A DNA stretch of 64,000 nucleotides from Dermatophagoides farinae (Eukaryota > Arthropoda > Arachnida > Sarcoptiformes > Pyroglyphidae). Positions 10,940-25,400 of the stretch are shown here, piece after piece. Positions within the stretch are counted from its first letter, which is position 1. Each line of letters opens with the position of its first letter. The position numbers were made by a program, and so were the translations under genes. The notes beneath the pieces were generated by a model. That model saw only the letters and a list, made by a program, of their open reading frames with translations. It was not told where the DNA came from and made no database searches. The stretch spans positions 2,728,001 to 2,792,000 of the forward strand of contig NC_134681.1 of assembly GCF_024713945.1 (NCBI RefSeq), written 5' to 3'.

Positions 10940-13110
10940 GAATTTCATTCATCAAATCAAAAACAATTCCAATGTTTTTCATAACGCAGATGGCGTTATT
11001 CATAAGATTTGAAATCATACGCACGCGCCATTTGCTAATACTTATCATCATCATCATCATTTCTATATTTTTCTTCACTCTATAGCGGCTATATGAATCA
11101 GCGTTCAATGGTGACATACAATTCATTCATGACACACCATTCAAGTGATGCGGTTCATTCATTCATTCATTCATGTTCCAATGGTTAAGATGGCTATTCC
11201 TATTTTCGTGTTTTGCTTGATTGAACCGGGAAAACTTTGAATTTTTTTCATTTTTTTCCATTTCGTTTTTTTGATTTTTGATTTTCCGTTTGTGGCTGTG
11301 TACGTTTTTTTAATGTTACACATATATGAATCTCATCGTGTGAGAAAGATATAGAGAAAATATTTGCAATTTGATAAAAGGTAAGTGTTTCAAATATTCA
11401 CTTCGTTAAAATCTTAATCAAGAGAATGAGAGTAATAAGAAAGTTTTTCAATTCAATTTTGATTTGAATGAACAAGTTTAACAAAATTCATTGATAAGAA
11501 GCATATGATATGTTACCGGAATCAATATATTTGGTTCGATACTGATCGGTATCGAAACAGAGCGAATTGAAAAAGAAAAGAAAAAAAGATAATCGAATCC
11601 AACAATTCGATTAATTTGGTTTTTTCCATCTGGTTTCTCATCTGGTATCGAAATTGGAAATTAGAAAAAAATAATTTTCAAAGTCAATTTCATCTTTGGA
11701 ACCAAAGCAAAGCAAAAAATGAAAAAACTGAAATTTTCTCATTTAAAAAGAAGAAAAAAACTTTTTCTCATAAATGAATGACTACCGAATGACAAGATTG
11801 AAATTAATTTTTTTTTCTAATTCAACTCTGGCCGAATTGTTAGTTCTTTGGATGCGAAGAATGATGATGATGATTACAGACGCGCTATTGTAATTTGCTT
11901 TGACTTTTCTCTTGTTGTTGTTCCATTCATTCATTCGACAATAATAACAACGACAAAAATAATAGCAATAATAAATATCCAAAAGCCAGAAAAGAAAAGA
12001 AAGAAAGAAAATAATTCTCTGGTTTGGGTTTTTTTGGCTAAAATTTTTCATCATTTTTTTTCATTCGTGTTGGTCGGGATTCAGGAATTTCATAGGTTTC
12101 ACGGTTGATTGTGAGAGACAGTTGTATATTATATTATGATAGTCACTTTGGTGTGCGTGTCGGTTTTTGTTGTTGTTGTTGTCGTTGTTGCTATTATTAT
12201 CCATCCTACACATGTTGTGCTAAAAGTTTAGGTTTTTTTTAACCAAAACAAAAAAAATTTTCATCAAAAAAACATAACAAAGATGATCCAGAGATAGAAC
12301 CTTTTTTCTTCTTTTCCTCATGTGTGTGTATAGTCATTGGCCAGTGAATTTGAAAAAGTTGCAGATTTTTTTTCCAAAAGCACAAACACATTGCGACCAC
12401 TGTTGTTGTTGTAGAATGGTCGTGCTGTAAATGGATCCCAAGAAACGGCAATAAATTATTTGATTTGATTTGGATTTTATTTTCTTCTTTTTGTCTGTCT
12501 GTGTGTGTGTGTGTCCATTATACAGTAATATGAACATGAATCCGATTCTGATATTTTTTTTCATTGTTATTAATAATAATAATTCTTGCTCATTTGGATT
12601 CAACGGTGAATTTTTTACTGTTTGAAAGTTTTCATGTATTTTAATTTCAATTTTGAATTCTTTCTCAACAAAATTTTATGCTTTTCAGAGTGAAAGGTTA
12701 TGAATAAAAAATCTGTTGTTGATATCGTTGATATCGTTATGGTTTATTTTATTCCTTTAATCGGAAATCAAATCTATAAAAAAAATTTTCATTTTTTGGC
12801 AATGGTAACACGTTTGTGTTCCAAATATCAAGGCCATCAAATAATTAGAATGATGACTATTTCGTTCAAATGTTTTTGGGTGGATAAAAGTTTCAACAAT
12901 CCAGCTTTTCTAGAAATTATTATTTATGATTTTTTCGTGAAACTCGTAAAATTGAACCACCAAGTATGAGTGAGAGATCATTTGATTTTAGTTTCTTACG
13001 ATAAAATGATTCACTTTTCTTGTATTTTCTCATTTCGTGACATTTAGAATCAAACTATTAGAATAGAATTTTTATGAATTTCAAACATTTCTTTGATTCT
13101 CGTTGATGCA
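10940..13110. other. Intergenic, no gene seen
   Basis: AT-rich with ATC/GAT triplet runs, a GT repeat near 12500-12514 and short frames lacking resemblance to known proteins. It probably contains the promoter and any noncoding first exon of the downstream kinesin-like gene, since an acceptor-like site (TTGATGCAG) ends at about 13112, 24 bp before that gene's start codon. Confidence 0.45.
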
Positions 13111-13135
13111 GATTTCAACTATGAATTTTTAAACA

Positions 13136-13416
13136 ATGGATCAATCGACAGAAGAACAACATGTAACCATGAATTTTCCTCACTATCAATCAGCGAGTAA
13201 TAATGATGTTGTGAAAACAAAAAGTGATCGTAATGATAACCATAATGCTAATGATGATGATCATGAATCTCAACTAATTAATCAGCAATTATTAAGTCTT
13301 TGTGAACATTTTGATGACATGATTTCTACACATCATAATCCATGTAATAATATCCATATGAATCAAATTGATATCGATAACCACCATAAACCTACAGAAC
13401 CCTCAACACAAACAAG
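13136..13416 (+). CDS. First coding exon of the KIF26-like gene (proposed)
   Basis: The exon encodes 93 residues plus two bases, starting at an AUG preceded by AAAACA. It ends in a strong donor, CAAG|GTAAGT. The two left-over bases pair with the first base of the exon at 27986 to give an Arg codon, so the frame is kept. The peptide is acidic, Asn/His/Asp-rich and has no recognisable domain. No better + strand acceptor with coding sequence is visible before 27986. The link rests on phase and position only; this exon could belong to another gene or extra exons could lie in the 14.6 kb intron. Confidence 0.55.
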
Positions 13417-16400
13417 GTAAGTTGTATTGAAAATCGTTCTGATTTTTTTTAATGAAAACGGAAAGCCAAAAGAAGGTCGCTGTTTTGCAATTTCTTTATA
13501 TTACTTTTTAACAACAACAAAATGGAAAAAAATTTGAAATTTGAAAAAAACTTTCAACGACAATGGTGATGATGATGAGAATAAATAGAAAGGATAAAGA
13601 AAAAAAGCTGTGCCATGGTTTTTTCGGTCTTGCCGAATCACTATTATATCCATGATAAAAGCCGGATAGCCAACCAAAAGTGAAAAGAAAAGACGAATTC
13701 TGGATCACGTTTCTGGATCGAGTTTGCTTTTCACCACTCACACATGAAAAACCCGTTTCATCATCATCCATCGTCAGCTATGCGGATATGTGTAATATTA
13801 TCACACATTTTGCAGTAATTTTAGTCAATGGATAAAATACAAGTACACAGTGATCATGGGATGAACCAAAGAGAAAAAAGCTAAAAAAACTTTTTTCAAA
13901 AAAAAAATAAAAAAATTCCAACAAAATTATTTGAAAGCTCGCGCCGCTTTTCATACGATCCCAAAACATTTTTCTTTTTTGGTTCTGTACATTTGTTCAA
14001 GATGATGTGTGTGTGTGTGTGTGCGTGTGTGATGTGTTGGTTTACACTGGATGAATGATTTTTCCTGCTTAGCTTAGCTTAAAAAATTGGAAATCGGGTT
14101 TGCTTGCTTTTTTCTTTTTTGGATATTAGTGATATTTGGTTGCCATAAAAAAAACAGTTATTGGTTGATTGGTCGGTCGTTCAATTTTGCTACTCATATC
14201 TACATTATGTTTTTTTTTTGTTTAATTTAATTACCCAAATACATACGCACAATAAAAGAATAGCAAAACATATCGGTTAAAGTTTTAACAATTTTTTTTG
14301 CAACATAGATGCATTCAAAGAGTACAAAATGTTTCCAGTGTGTGTTGCACAATGGTCTGGTTTTCTGAATGATTTCCATCAGAACAACAACAATAGGATA
14401 CATGCACATACAATAAGTGGTAGATTGTTGAATGGATCGATAAATGCAATCTAGTATTTTTTACAAATATTTCAATTGTTGGTATTGTTTTTGCTGAATC
14501 AATGAACATGAAATGTTCTCAAAGGGTCATCCATCAATGCTCGACTTTGTTCAGGATTTCTGAATTCCGATATGCTTGTGATATGCTGATATTGTCGTTG
14601 AATTTGATATGAGAGAATCGATCGATCGATCGTTATTTGTTGTTGTTGCTGTTGTCAAAAATCAATGATTCGTACATTTGAACATTGGAATCGTTAGAAA
14701 TATTAACAAATCTTATCTTATTCGATATTTGTTTGTTTTTTAATCGTAAATGTAATTAATCCGAATGTTCATTTACCGCAACAATCACCAAATGACTAGC
14801 ATTTCAATCAATTCCGTTTGAATATTCTGACAATTATGGTGAATGGTTCAATGATTTTGCAACAAAAATTCAAACATTTAGGATAAGGCAAAAACCTCCT
14901 GTTACGGTCGTTAGTTTATGAATAAAAAACCATAAACAAGGAGGCTAAATGATTTAATGAATTTATTTCCCTTTTTTGTCATAATGGATAGTAATTATCC
15001 TCGTGATTACTGAAAAGAACGACAACAATATCAGTCTTTGCATTCATTTCATTCACGATTCAATTGATCCATTTGATGATGGTTCGGAGCAAGGGTGTCT
15101 GAAAAGTTAATGGAATGTAAAAAATTAATCTCCAATCTCTTTCTCTTTCTCTCTTGCAACTTGGTCCCAAATGTTGTTGTATATTTGGTCATGTTCAACA
15201 AATAATACAATTCCAATCTGATATGTGGTTTTCTTCAAATCATTTGAAAATAATTTTTTCCTTTTCTGGTTATATCAAATTTCCAAAGCTTTTCAGATAC
15301 TCAACATAATATTATGAACTCAATCAAATGAAACATTGAATACAAACAGCAGCAGTGAATAAAAGATGGATGATCTTTAGTTTTTTTTTCTTGGCTACTG
15401 ATTGGCTGAATATGAATTCGGTAGAGTTTTTTTTACATCTTTGAAAAGACAAACAAAAAAATCATCAATGATCAAATGTCAAATTTGTCGAGGCGATTTG
15501 TTTCATTTCAAAAAAAACAAAAAAAAAAACAAATAACTACAACAAAACAAAAACAAGCCGACATGTCCAGCAAGAAAAAAATGTTGGCTGCATAACATTT
15601 TTTCTTGTTTGTTTGTTTGTCATCCAATGCAATTCAGCTGCATATGAGCACGCGACATTCTTTAGCCATTCAATTTCGTATCCTCGTTCTTTAGTTCAAT
15701 TCAGTATCTCGCATTGTGTGTGTTTCAGATGCCATTGTTTTTGTTGCATTTGGATCATGATGTGTGTGCATGCATGCATGCATGTCGTTCATGCATCATG
15801 CATCGCGTCATGTAATATTTTCTTTTCAATAAACATCTTATAGAATCAAGTTTTATCGACGATCACGAATTGAAGTGGCCCAAAATTTTTTTTTTGACTC
15901 TCTTTTTATGCATAATCCATAAAAATATTTATTGCACTTGATAAGCTCACCAATGGCTGATCTATCCTGTGTGTGGGTGTTTTTCTTGGTTGATCTCAAA
16001 CAATTTTTCTTCTTTTTTCATTGAAAAACAATTTGTTGCATTGGAGCAATATGAATGAAAAAAACTCGATACTCATTGGGATGCGATTTAGTTAGTGTTG
16101 AAAAGTTATTCAATTTTCTTTGGTTGGGAATGAATAGAGCAAACAACAGAATACATTCGTAATCAGCAAAAAAACGAAAAAAAGTTCAATAACATTAGCC
16201 AGGGTGTTTGCTGAATCTGGCGAATTAAACGGATCAATCGAATGGTGCTGGATGGATATAAATGAGAGAAGAAAAGGAGAAAAAATCGAAAACAAAAATT
16301 ATCGATCGCCGAAAAAATGCAGGCTGCAATGTTTTTCGTTTTTCTCTTCGTTTCTGATTATTCCCGAAATTTAGACTCGTTTCATTTCCGTTCCATAGAT

Positions 16401-19400
16401 TGATTCATTTTTGTTTAGTGGTTTGTTGTTGTTTTGTTTCTGGTCAATTTCCTGCTATTCTTGATGATGATGACGTCGCTGCTGGTGTTGTTGGTGGATA
16501 CAAGGCAAAAAAATCTGAAAAGATTCTAGTTAGATTCTAGTTAGTCTAGTTAGTTTTCTGTTTGTTTGTTTTTGCATATGTGGATGTGACAAATTCTACA
16601 TTGATCCAACTCAATACAGACTAGTTTTTAGTTGGATAAAACAATTATATCAAGTAAGGATGTCATTTCTTTGTGAATTGATCTGGAAATGTCCAAAAAA
16701 ATTCAAGTCAATATACAGCTGAACATCGTCATCATCCTGATCAACATTATTGTGTCAATCACAAATGTGTTTGTTTTTTTTTCACAATTATTTCCATTGT
16801 TTTGTTTTGGGCTTTCTTCTCTTTTAGTCCGAATTGATTTGATGTGATGACCATGTGTGAGCGTGTATGTGGCCATTGGCCATAAATGAGAATTCGATTG
16901 GATCGTTTCCATCATCATTTATTTTCCCCTTTGTTTGACGCCAAGATTTGACATTTGACACTTCTGGACCGTTCTCTTTTTGTTATGCGTATGTCAACTT
17001 GAATCAACTACATTTCTTTAGTTCGAAAAGAAGGACATTTGCAGTTTCAGTTTCCGCCGATGATGCGATATTAATATTCATTTATTAGTTTCCTATATCG
17101 ACCGCTTAGTTTTCAGCATTTTGTCTGTGTGTCTATTTGTTTGTTTGTTTGTTTGTTTGTCGCTTTCATATGAAAATAATATAATTGATGACCCAAACAA
17201 GCCTTAGGGTTTTTTCGTTTGAGTTTTTTGATTTTGAAATAGAAAGCAAAAATTCATTGCTTTTTTCCATCTGTTCCATCAGCATCTATCATCTGCTCAT
17301 TTTCATCGATTTGAAGCTTGTCAATTGAAAATGAATTCAATTCAATTGATTCGTTGTTTTTCACTTGTCTTCATTTCCATCGGCTGTAGAATTGATAATC
17401 GAATCAAATTGATTGATTATTTTATTAGTGGCAAGAATATTGGGCAAAGACTCATGCTTCTCTCTCTTTAATGTTTTTGTTTGGTCGTGGAAGAATGAGA
17501 AATTTTCATTTTAAAATTAAATTTTATATTCACACATCCCAGATGGATGGATAAATTCCTTTGTAATAAATTTCGAAAATATGAAAAATCTACATTTTAC
17601 AGTGCAACTGCGGGATCGTGACAAAAATTTTCACTTCAACCAACCGTGATCAGTATCATCACCTGCCAATGACCTTGCATGCATGAAAATTAAATTGTTC
17701 TCGTGGGGTTCTATGGGGTTCTATTAGTTTTAAATTTTTCTTTGAACTTCTATGAACAATTTAAATCTTGTAATTTATATTTTCGAACACCACAACACGA
17801 CAAGGACAACTCACAATCAAAATTTATTACATCATCATTTTGTTGTGAATTTTTTTCATTTTTAATTCATTTGGTCATGGGCAAGCTGTCATCATATCGT
17901 AATGTCTAGACTCTAGACTCTAGACAATAATATATAATCATCAGTAATCAGTTTAATTTAGTTTTATTTATTGGTTCATGCGCTGCCATATGGTGTGTCT
18001 ATTTCTACCCGCAAACCAAAAACATGCATGGTTTTCCAACAACCCTTTCAACACATTGATTGTGATTGTGGTCATATTTATTATTGTCATTTTAACGTGT
18101 TCATTACATCATCCTCATTCTAAATAAAACACAAGATTCATCTATTTTGATTTTGAGCTAGATGAAATGAGCATCAATAATATTCGACCATGTCATGTTG
18201 ATCCATTCAATTCATTTGTCAACACTCCACCTCCTTCATCATTATCATGCTATAATAATACAAACACAAATAGCTTGTTGACCGTAAAGCAATCTATGAT
18301 GGCCAGTTATTCTGCACGTCTTTGTTTGGCACTAAATTTTCGTTTCGAATCAACCGTTTTCACCCGTGTCTAATTTCGCTTTGTTGTCTCGAATAATTGT
18401 CGACTGGACCAAGTGTTAGAATGAATGAATGAAGCAGCAAAAATATTCAAACTTATTGCCAACATGAATTCGACATTAATCCAAAGATTTTTTTGTCAAT
18501 TTGAGAATCAGAACAAACCGGAATTGATTTCCAATTTGAATAAAAAATATTCATGAATGAATCAATGAATTTTTTTGCTCAATGTTTGGCTTTTATGGAC
18601 ACCACCGCATGCGGTGAGAGATTTAAATTGAAAAATTTCAAATTTCAAAATAAAAACCAGAATAATCCATCCAAAAACAGATATCACGTGATTTTTTTCA
18701 TCAAGTCATATCATTCACATGAAAGAAATGCAATATATTCATGTAATGGAATCAGAACCAATGACAACCAACGAACAATGAAACCAAAGCAAAAGCCTAA
18801 GCAATTTTGTTAAAACAAGTTTTGATCCATATATGCTATATGCTATATGCTATAATAATAATAATAATAATAATACAAACACAACCAGTAACAATAACCG
18901 AATCGGATCGGTCGATTGGTCTTTTGAATCCATCGGGATGTCATCATCATCATCATCATCATTGCTATCATTACTAAACTGGTTGTAATACGGGTCGTAG
19001 TTTTCCAACGACCTCGGGTAACATTTCGCCCATTTGTGTCTGTGTGTAAATTGTCAGATTCTAGATTTAGTATAACCAAAAAAGAAAGAAAAATAAACGA
19101 TCATCATTTCAATTTCAACAATGATGATGATAATCATCGTAACCATTTTATTTAAATGATGACTATGATGAAACACATATAAAAAAAAGAATATATAGAC
19201 TAATTCATTCTGTAGAATTCAGTTCTTTCTTTCATTCACATGTCAGCCATTGATTTCGATGTTCCGAATAAAAAAAAAGAACTGCAAAAGCAAAAAATAA
19301 TTTTTCCTGACCTCTGAACTTGTCAATTTTGACGATTTATTTATCAATTTTTTTCTCACTGTTTGAATGGAACAAAAAAATGAATTGAAATGTAACAATT

Positions 19401-22400
19401 TTTTCACAAAAAAATATCGATTACGACACTTATACAGACAGCTAAATTATGGAAAATTGAAAAACTTGAATTTTAAATAAATTTAAACTAGGAAATTCAC
19501 AATAAATAAGGAAATTTAAAGAATTTGACTGCATTCAATAGAACAGAAATTGGTCTAGAAAAAATCACAATTTTGATCGACAGTTATGAAGACGATCGCA
19601 AAAAAAACAGTGAAAAAACAAAATGTAAAAGAAAGTAATGATCCTGAAATTGGAGCCTGAATCAATAGCTTTTTATAGTTTTCAATGATGCCCATCAAGC
19701 TTTCCAAATAACCAATCATGATAGGCCAATTAACTACGATTGCCATGATGATGATGATGATGATCCAGAAACAGTAGCAGTATTAGTTTGAAATTGTCAC
19801 CAACATCCGAACAATAATGGCCACACTTGGTTGGATCAATTCAATGCATCAAAAAGGATTTTTTACTCCTGGTTTTGTTTAGGTTTTTGTATGATTTTCT
19901 GCATTTCTTAAATAATTTATTGTCATTCACTTGTTATTTTCGTTGTTTTTAAAGCCTGTCATACGATTTGTTCAAAAGAAATGTTTGGATTTTGTACATG
20001 ATTCTTTTGCTCATATGTTGATGATTTGTTATAGAAAACATGAGAGAGAGAGAGAAAGAGAGAGGGAGAGAGATTGTTGGCACATTTTCATTTGAAATGA
20101 TTATCATTATCGATGTGCAGTGTTTACGCAATACTAATCGGTTTCGATATTTTCGCGGCTTAGATCAAGATTTTTTGATTGGTTCAAAGTTCCAAATTTT
20201 AAGTGTTTTTGCTCATTTTATAAAGAAAATTAAAGACCATAAACCAGATGCCATCAGATGAGAAAATGTATGAAAATGCCTGCTCCAGCAAAATGGAGAG
20301 CTAAATTGTTTTTCTCTATATTACGGTAATTATTATGTTATTGTTTTCTCACTAAACCGGTCTTTCATTCAAACAAATTACACACACTTACAGAGAAAGA
20401 GAGAGAAATGGATCTGTACATAATGATGTCAAGTTATTATGTCCATGATGGATCACAATTGGAATCGGGTTATTTTCCGGTAAAGGACAACAGAATGTAT
20501 GCTACTGCATTTTCAAACGAATAAATTAAATTATAACCACCGAAAGCTTAGCAAAGTGTCAACGGTTTTTTTTCTGTTTTTCTTGTTTGAAATGATTTTC
20601 ATTTCCTTTGTCATTCTCACGATAGTAAAGTTGAAAGAAATATATATTCATATTCATTAACCAGATATGAATAATATTTTTCTCTTTTTCGTTTGGAAAA
20701 TTCCGTGTGTATCGTCCGCATTTGACACATTCACATTAGACACGCACATTGGCATTTTTTGTTATTTTTTGTTCGGAGTAGTTGGCTTATGGCCGTCACT
20801 GATCTAGATTTATTCACTAAAATCTATCTATGCTGGTTGTTGCAGAAAGAATTTGTTTTGTTTTTCCAAGTACTGGTTCGATGTTATCTTAAAAGCAAAA
20901 TAGATATATGTGCAGTATGGTGTACACAAACACACACAAGTACCTGGCTTTAAGTAGTTGGCTTAATTATTCTATTATCTATGATCACTCTGTTATAGGA
21001 AATGAACAAGACAAAGATCCATATTATTAATTGGATCGCGTGATCATCAATGACAAATGTTATTGTTTTGTTACATACCATACCATACCATTGTGTTTGA
21101 ATTGCAATGGGAATAATTGAAAGCCAGAAAACAAAACTCAAGCATACCGTTTTGAAAACACATGGTGGTTAGAATCATTCAATGTATTATATTATAATGA
21201 TTGAACCTGATAACTAAACAATATGTGCTCAGTTTACTGTTATGTTTTGATGTTTGTGGCCAACAATTGATTTGAGCTACCATAAATACCGGATATGTTT
21301 TTTCTGTTGACATCAAGCACAGAATTGATTCATCACCACACTAAGCTAAGCATCTGAAATGTGATGAGATTTTTCATTCATGTTGTTTTTGAATATATCA
21401 CCATCACCATTGAAGAGAAGATTGACTAATGATAATGATGATCATCATCATCATTTCCCTTTACCATTTTGCTACAGAGTTTTGTTACAGAATTTTTCTG
21501 ATACTACAAACACACACACACATGCATTTGGATAACTCCTGGAAAGAAATTTCAAAGTCAAGCGATTAGAACATGATGGAACAAAACACGACTACCCTGA
21601 TGATAACAATGATGATATACTCGTCATTACCATCATCATTAAATGAATAGAGTGTAGTGGCACAAAAAATTTTCTTTTTACATGGCACAAAAATCCATTC
21701 AATAGTCTGGCTAATTTTTCTTCTGCTCAACCAATCTCTACTATGTGTTCTTGTGAGTGAAAATTTTATTATTTATTTTCACAATGACTAGGATATCATA
21801 GCAGTGGTAATATTAATAGGAATGGATGCTTGTTAAAAGTTTCCGATGATTATATATTATTAGAGACGAAAATTTCATCGAAAATTTCACACTCAAATTT
21901 TTTAGTGAAAAAAAATAAAATAAATTCTTTTGCCTAATTTGAATAATACATTGGACAACATAAAATGGGCAATCATCACCATCTAACCCGAACTAACCCG
22001 ATCTAACAAGCCAACATTCGATTAACAATCATCGCTATAATGAGCATCACTTTCTCCACTAATAATGGTGATGATGGTACGGCCATTATATTGAACAAAG
22101 GAGAAGGAAAAAAAAGTTAAAAGACATCATCATCGCTAGTTAGTTGGTTCAAATGGGTTCTGGATCAAAGATGCATTGAATCGGTGCTTCTTATTCTACA
22201 AACATAGAAAAAAACCAGTCGCCCAGCTTGAATCTCATTCACTTTCCGTTGTTGTTGGTTGTTTACTTTCAACAATGTTGATATGCAAATTTTTTTCCAA
22301 CAAAAAAAAAATTACTGCCATGTCATAATGATGACGATGATAATGACCATGATTTTGACCCTTTTTCTGTGATGGAAAATGCATGAAAGATGAAATAAGG

Positions 22401-25400
22401 TTGAAATAGTCAAATCAAGTGATATGGTGATCATAGCTCCATTCATAAATGGTCATCACATATTCAACAATTCTGTTGTGGCCATCAGACTTTACCGTGT
22501 TGAGGACAATAAAACAATTCAGCAAAACTTGAAATGAAGTCGATGTGACACGCGACTTGTTCACATATATCGAACCATATTACGGTGATGACGTTATCGT
22601 TATGTGTGTTATGTGGCCATCATTATTTATGATACCCGATCATGGGAATGAAAATTTTCCATTTTCTCTTCATCATAACATTGTCTATGTCTATAAAAAT
22701 TAAGGCAGAGTTGTTTTTGTGGGCCAATATTGTTCATCATTATTGATAATGATTATGATTATCTTTGTCAAAAGTCAACAGGGACCTCACTCTTTGTTGG
22801 CATGTGTGTGTGTGTGTGTATGTGTAAATGTAACATTTATGTAAAATAGGTTTCATTGATAATAATGTTCTAGCTGTTGGAATTTGCAATTTTTCCCTCA
22901 CTGGAAAGCTAAAAAAATTCATAAACTTTTTTGAATTGAAAATTATTCGTTTTTCTTATCCAATAAACGATAATACCGGATACGGGATGTTGAAGATGGT
23001 GATTTGAAGCTTAGAAACCCATGGGGCAATTGTATTCATCATGAATTGTTGGAGATTAATTTCATTTTCATCATATGACAAATGAACCTACTGTAAAGCA
23101 ACAACACAAAACCAACAGTATCCGTCGTTGTAATTGAATTAAACTACAACCACACAAACAACAAAAATCATACTCATTTTCGAGGGAGAAAATCTTAAAG
23201 TTAGTTTTTTCGAGTTATAATGTTTGAAAAAGTTTAAATTTCAGGAAAAATTTAAACTTTTTTTCTACAAATAATTCGTTTATGAATAAACAACAAACAT
23301 GTTGTTCATTAGAACTATCTGAGTGTATGTGTGCGTTTGTATTCAAATTATACTCTGATCAAACCTGACAGAATTTTAGAACAAAAACTTTGAAATGTTT
23401 AAAAGGACGAATTCTCAATTCATATGCCGACCTGAAGAGAAAAGAAATTCCAAGTTTTTTGTATGGTTTCTCATTGAGTTCTTGCCAACAAATCGGATTC
23501 TGATCCCTCAGAAAAAATTATTTCCTGATTTATTGATCAACTTTTAATTGATGACGAATTTAAGTGTGCAAACGTATCGTACTGGTTCATGGATTCTGAT
23601 CTGATTTAACAATCATCATCATGATCATATTATATTTTATAAATAATAAAGAAAAGTATAGCCAACACAAGGAAAAAATGGACCATGGATAAAAATGTGA
23701 CGCCCGAGCGTGCATGACGACGACACATGCTGTGCAAAATGAATTTCAATCCATTTCAGGAGAAGGAAGAAAATCGCCTCCTCTAGTATATGATCCATGG
23801 TGTCCTATCGTAGTTTTTGAATCAATCCAGTGAATCTGTGTTGTGTCTGTATGTCTGTATGTCTTTTAATATTCCTATCCATGTTAGTAGTAGGGTCATT
23901 ATTATTTATTAGAGCAAAATAATCATAATCATAATATATCCATACTGTTGGGCTGTTGGATAGATTCGACATCTTTTCTTTTTCTTTCAAACGTAACGTT
24001 GCCATATACTTTTTTGGTGGGTGTTGGGATCATTGAATTCTAATAGATTTTAGATTCTTTGCCTGAAACAACCAACCAAACACCAGTCAATTGATGTATG
24101 AATCAATTGAACAACTTGAACATTAGTGTTCATTTTTGTATTCCATGTTTTCGATATTTCGATACGCTAGTAGCCAGCAGTAGTTAGTTTTCCCTATATA
24201 TTTCGCATAATTCAGATGTTGCTGTTTGTTGTTGTGGTCATGAGAAAAAACTTTTTCCTAGTATCGTATCCAACATTGAGATGATCATCACATGCATGGA
24301 ATGTATAATCATTATTGCTTCAATCAAATCGAATCAAAACTTGCCATGAATATCGATCGATATTTCTTCTTCTTTCTTTTCGATACATTTCAAATTCTGA
24401 ATATAATCATTCAATGGCCGGTTTAGTGAGGAAAAAAAGAAGATGTCATGCATATAGTAATGTTGAATGGAACTCAGCAAATTGGTCAACTTGTTCTAAT
24501 CAAAACTTATTGTTGTAGTCAAACAGATAAATGTTTAACGTTTCCGTTTCCTTCTTTTTTATTGCCTGATTCAGTCAACCTAACAAACAACGAAATACAG
24601 ACTACAGACAAATGTTTGTTCAATGATCTGGATCAGCTTCAGTTTGTTTGTTAGTAATTTTGCCATTCTTTTTCGATTTTTTGCATTTAAAGTCAAACAA
24701 CAAAATACAACAAAATTTCGATTGTCTGAGCTTTCTTCATTTTTTCTTCGCCCTACTAATATATCTAATCCAATTTTAAATTGAATTTATTGATGAATCC
24801 ATTTCGAATAATCAGTCTGTCGGCGCAATATTATTGTTTGCTTCTTATTAATAAAATAAAATCGACTGCTACCCCCCATTATCGCCATGAATACATTGTT
24901 TTATCGTAAAATTTGAATGAAAAAAGTTTGAAAATTGAAATCAGTGAATTTCGCTTTTTTCTTAGAAACGGCGACGACGAAGACAATGATGATGATGATG
25001 ATATTTCCATTGGGAATCATTCAAGTTTTTTCGGAAAAATTGATCTTCTTTCACAATAAAAATTATAGAATTTAAATCAAATCCAAATGGATTGTTTGTC
25101 TCTCTAGTGTATCTGAAAACAAAATTAATTTAGACCAATGAATAAATCCATGGAATAATAAATAATTTATTTCGCCAAAAAAAACAAACAAATTTCAAAG
25201 AAAAAATGAAGAAACGAAACAAACAAAAACTGTCACAAATGTCATTGAATAAATGAATTGCCAAAGATTTTCTGCATTGTATAAAAAATTCAATTTTCCC
25301 TTCAAAAAGAGTTATGTTTGTGAAAAAAAAAAATTGAAATGAAAAGAAGCCAAATTCATGTCTCAAGGGAGCATGGAATACTAATAATGATGCAGAATTC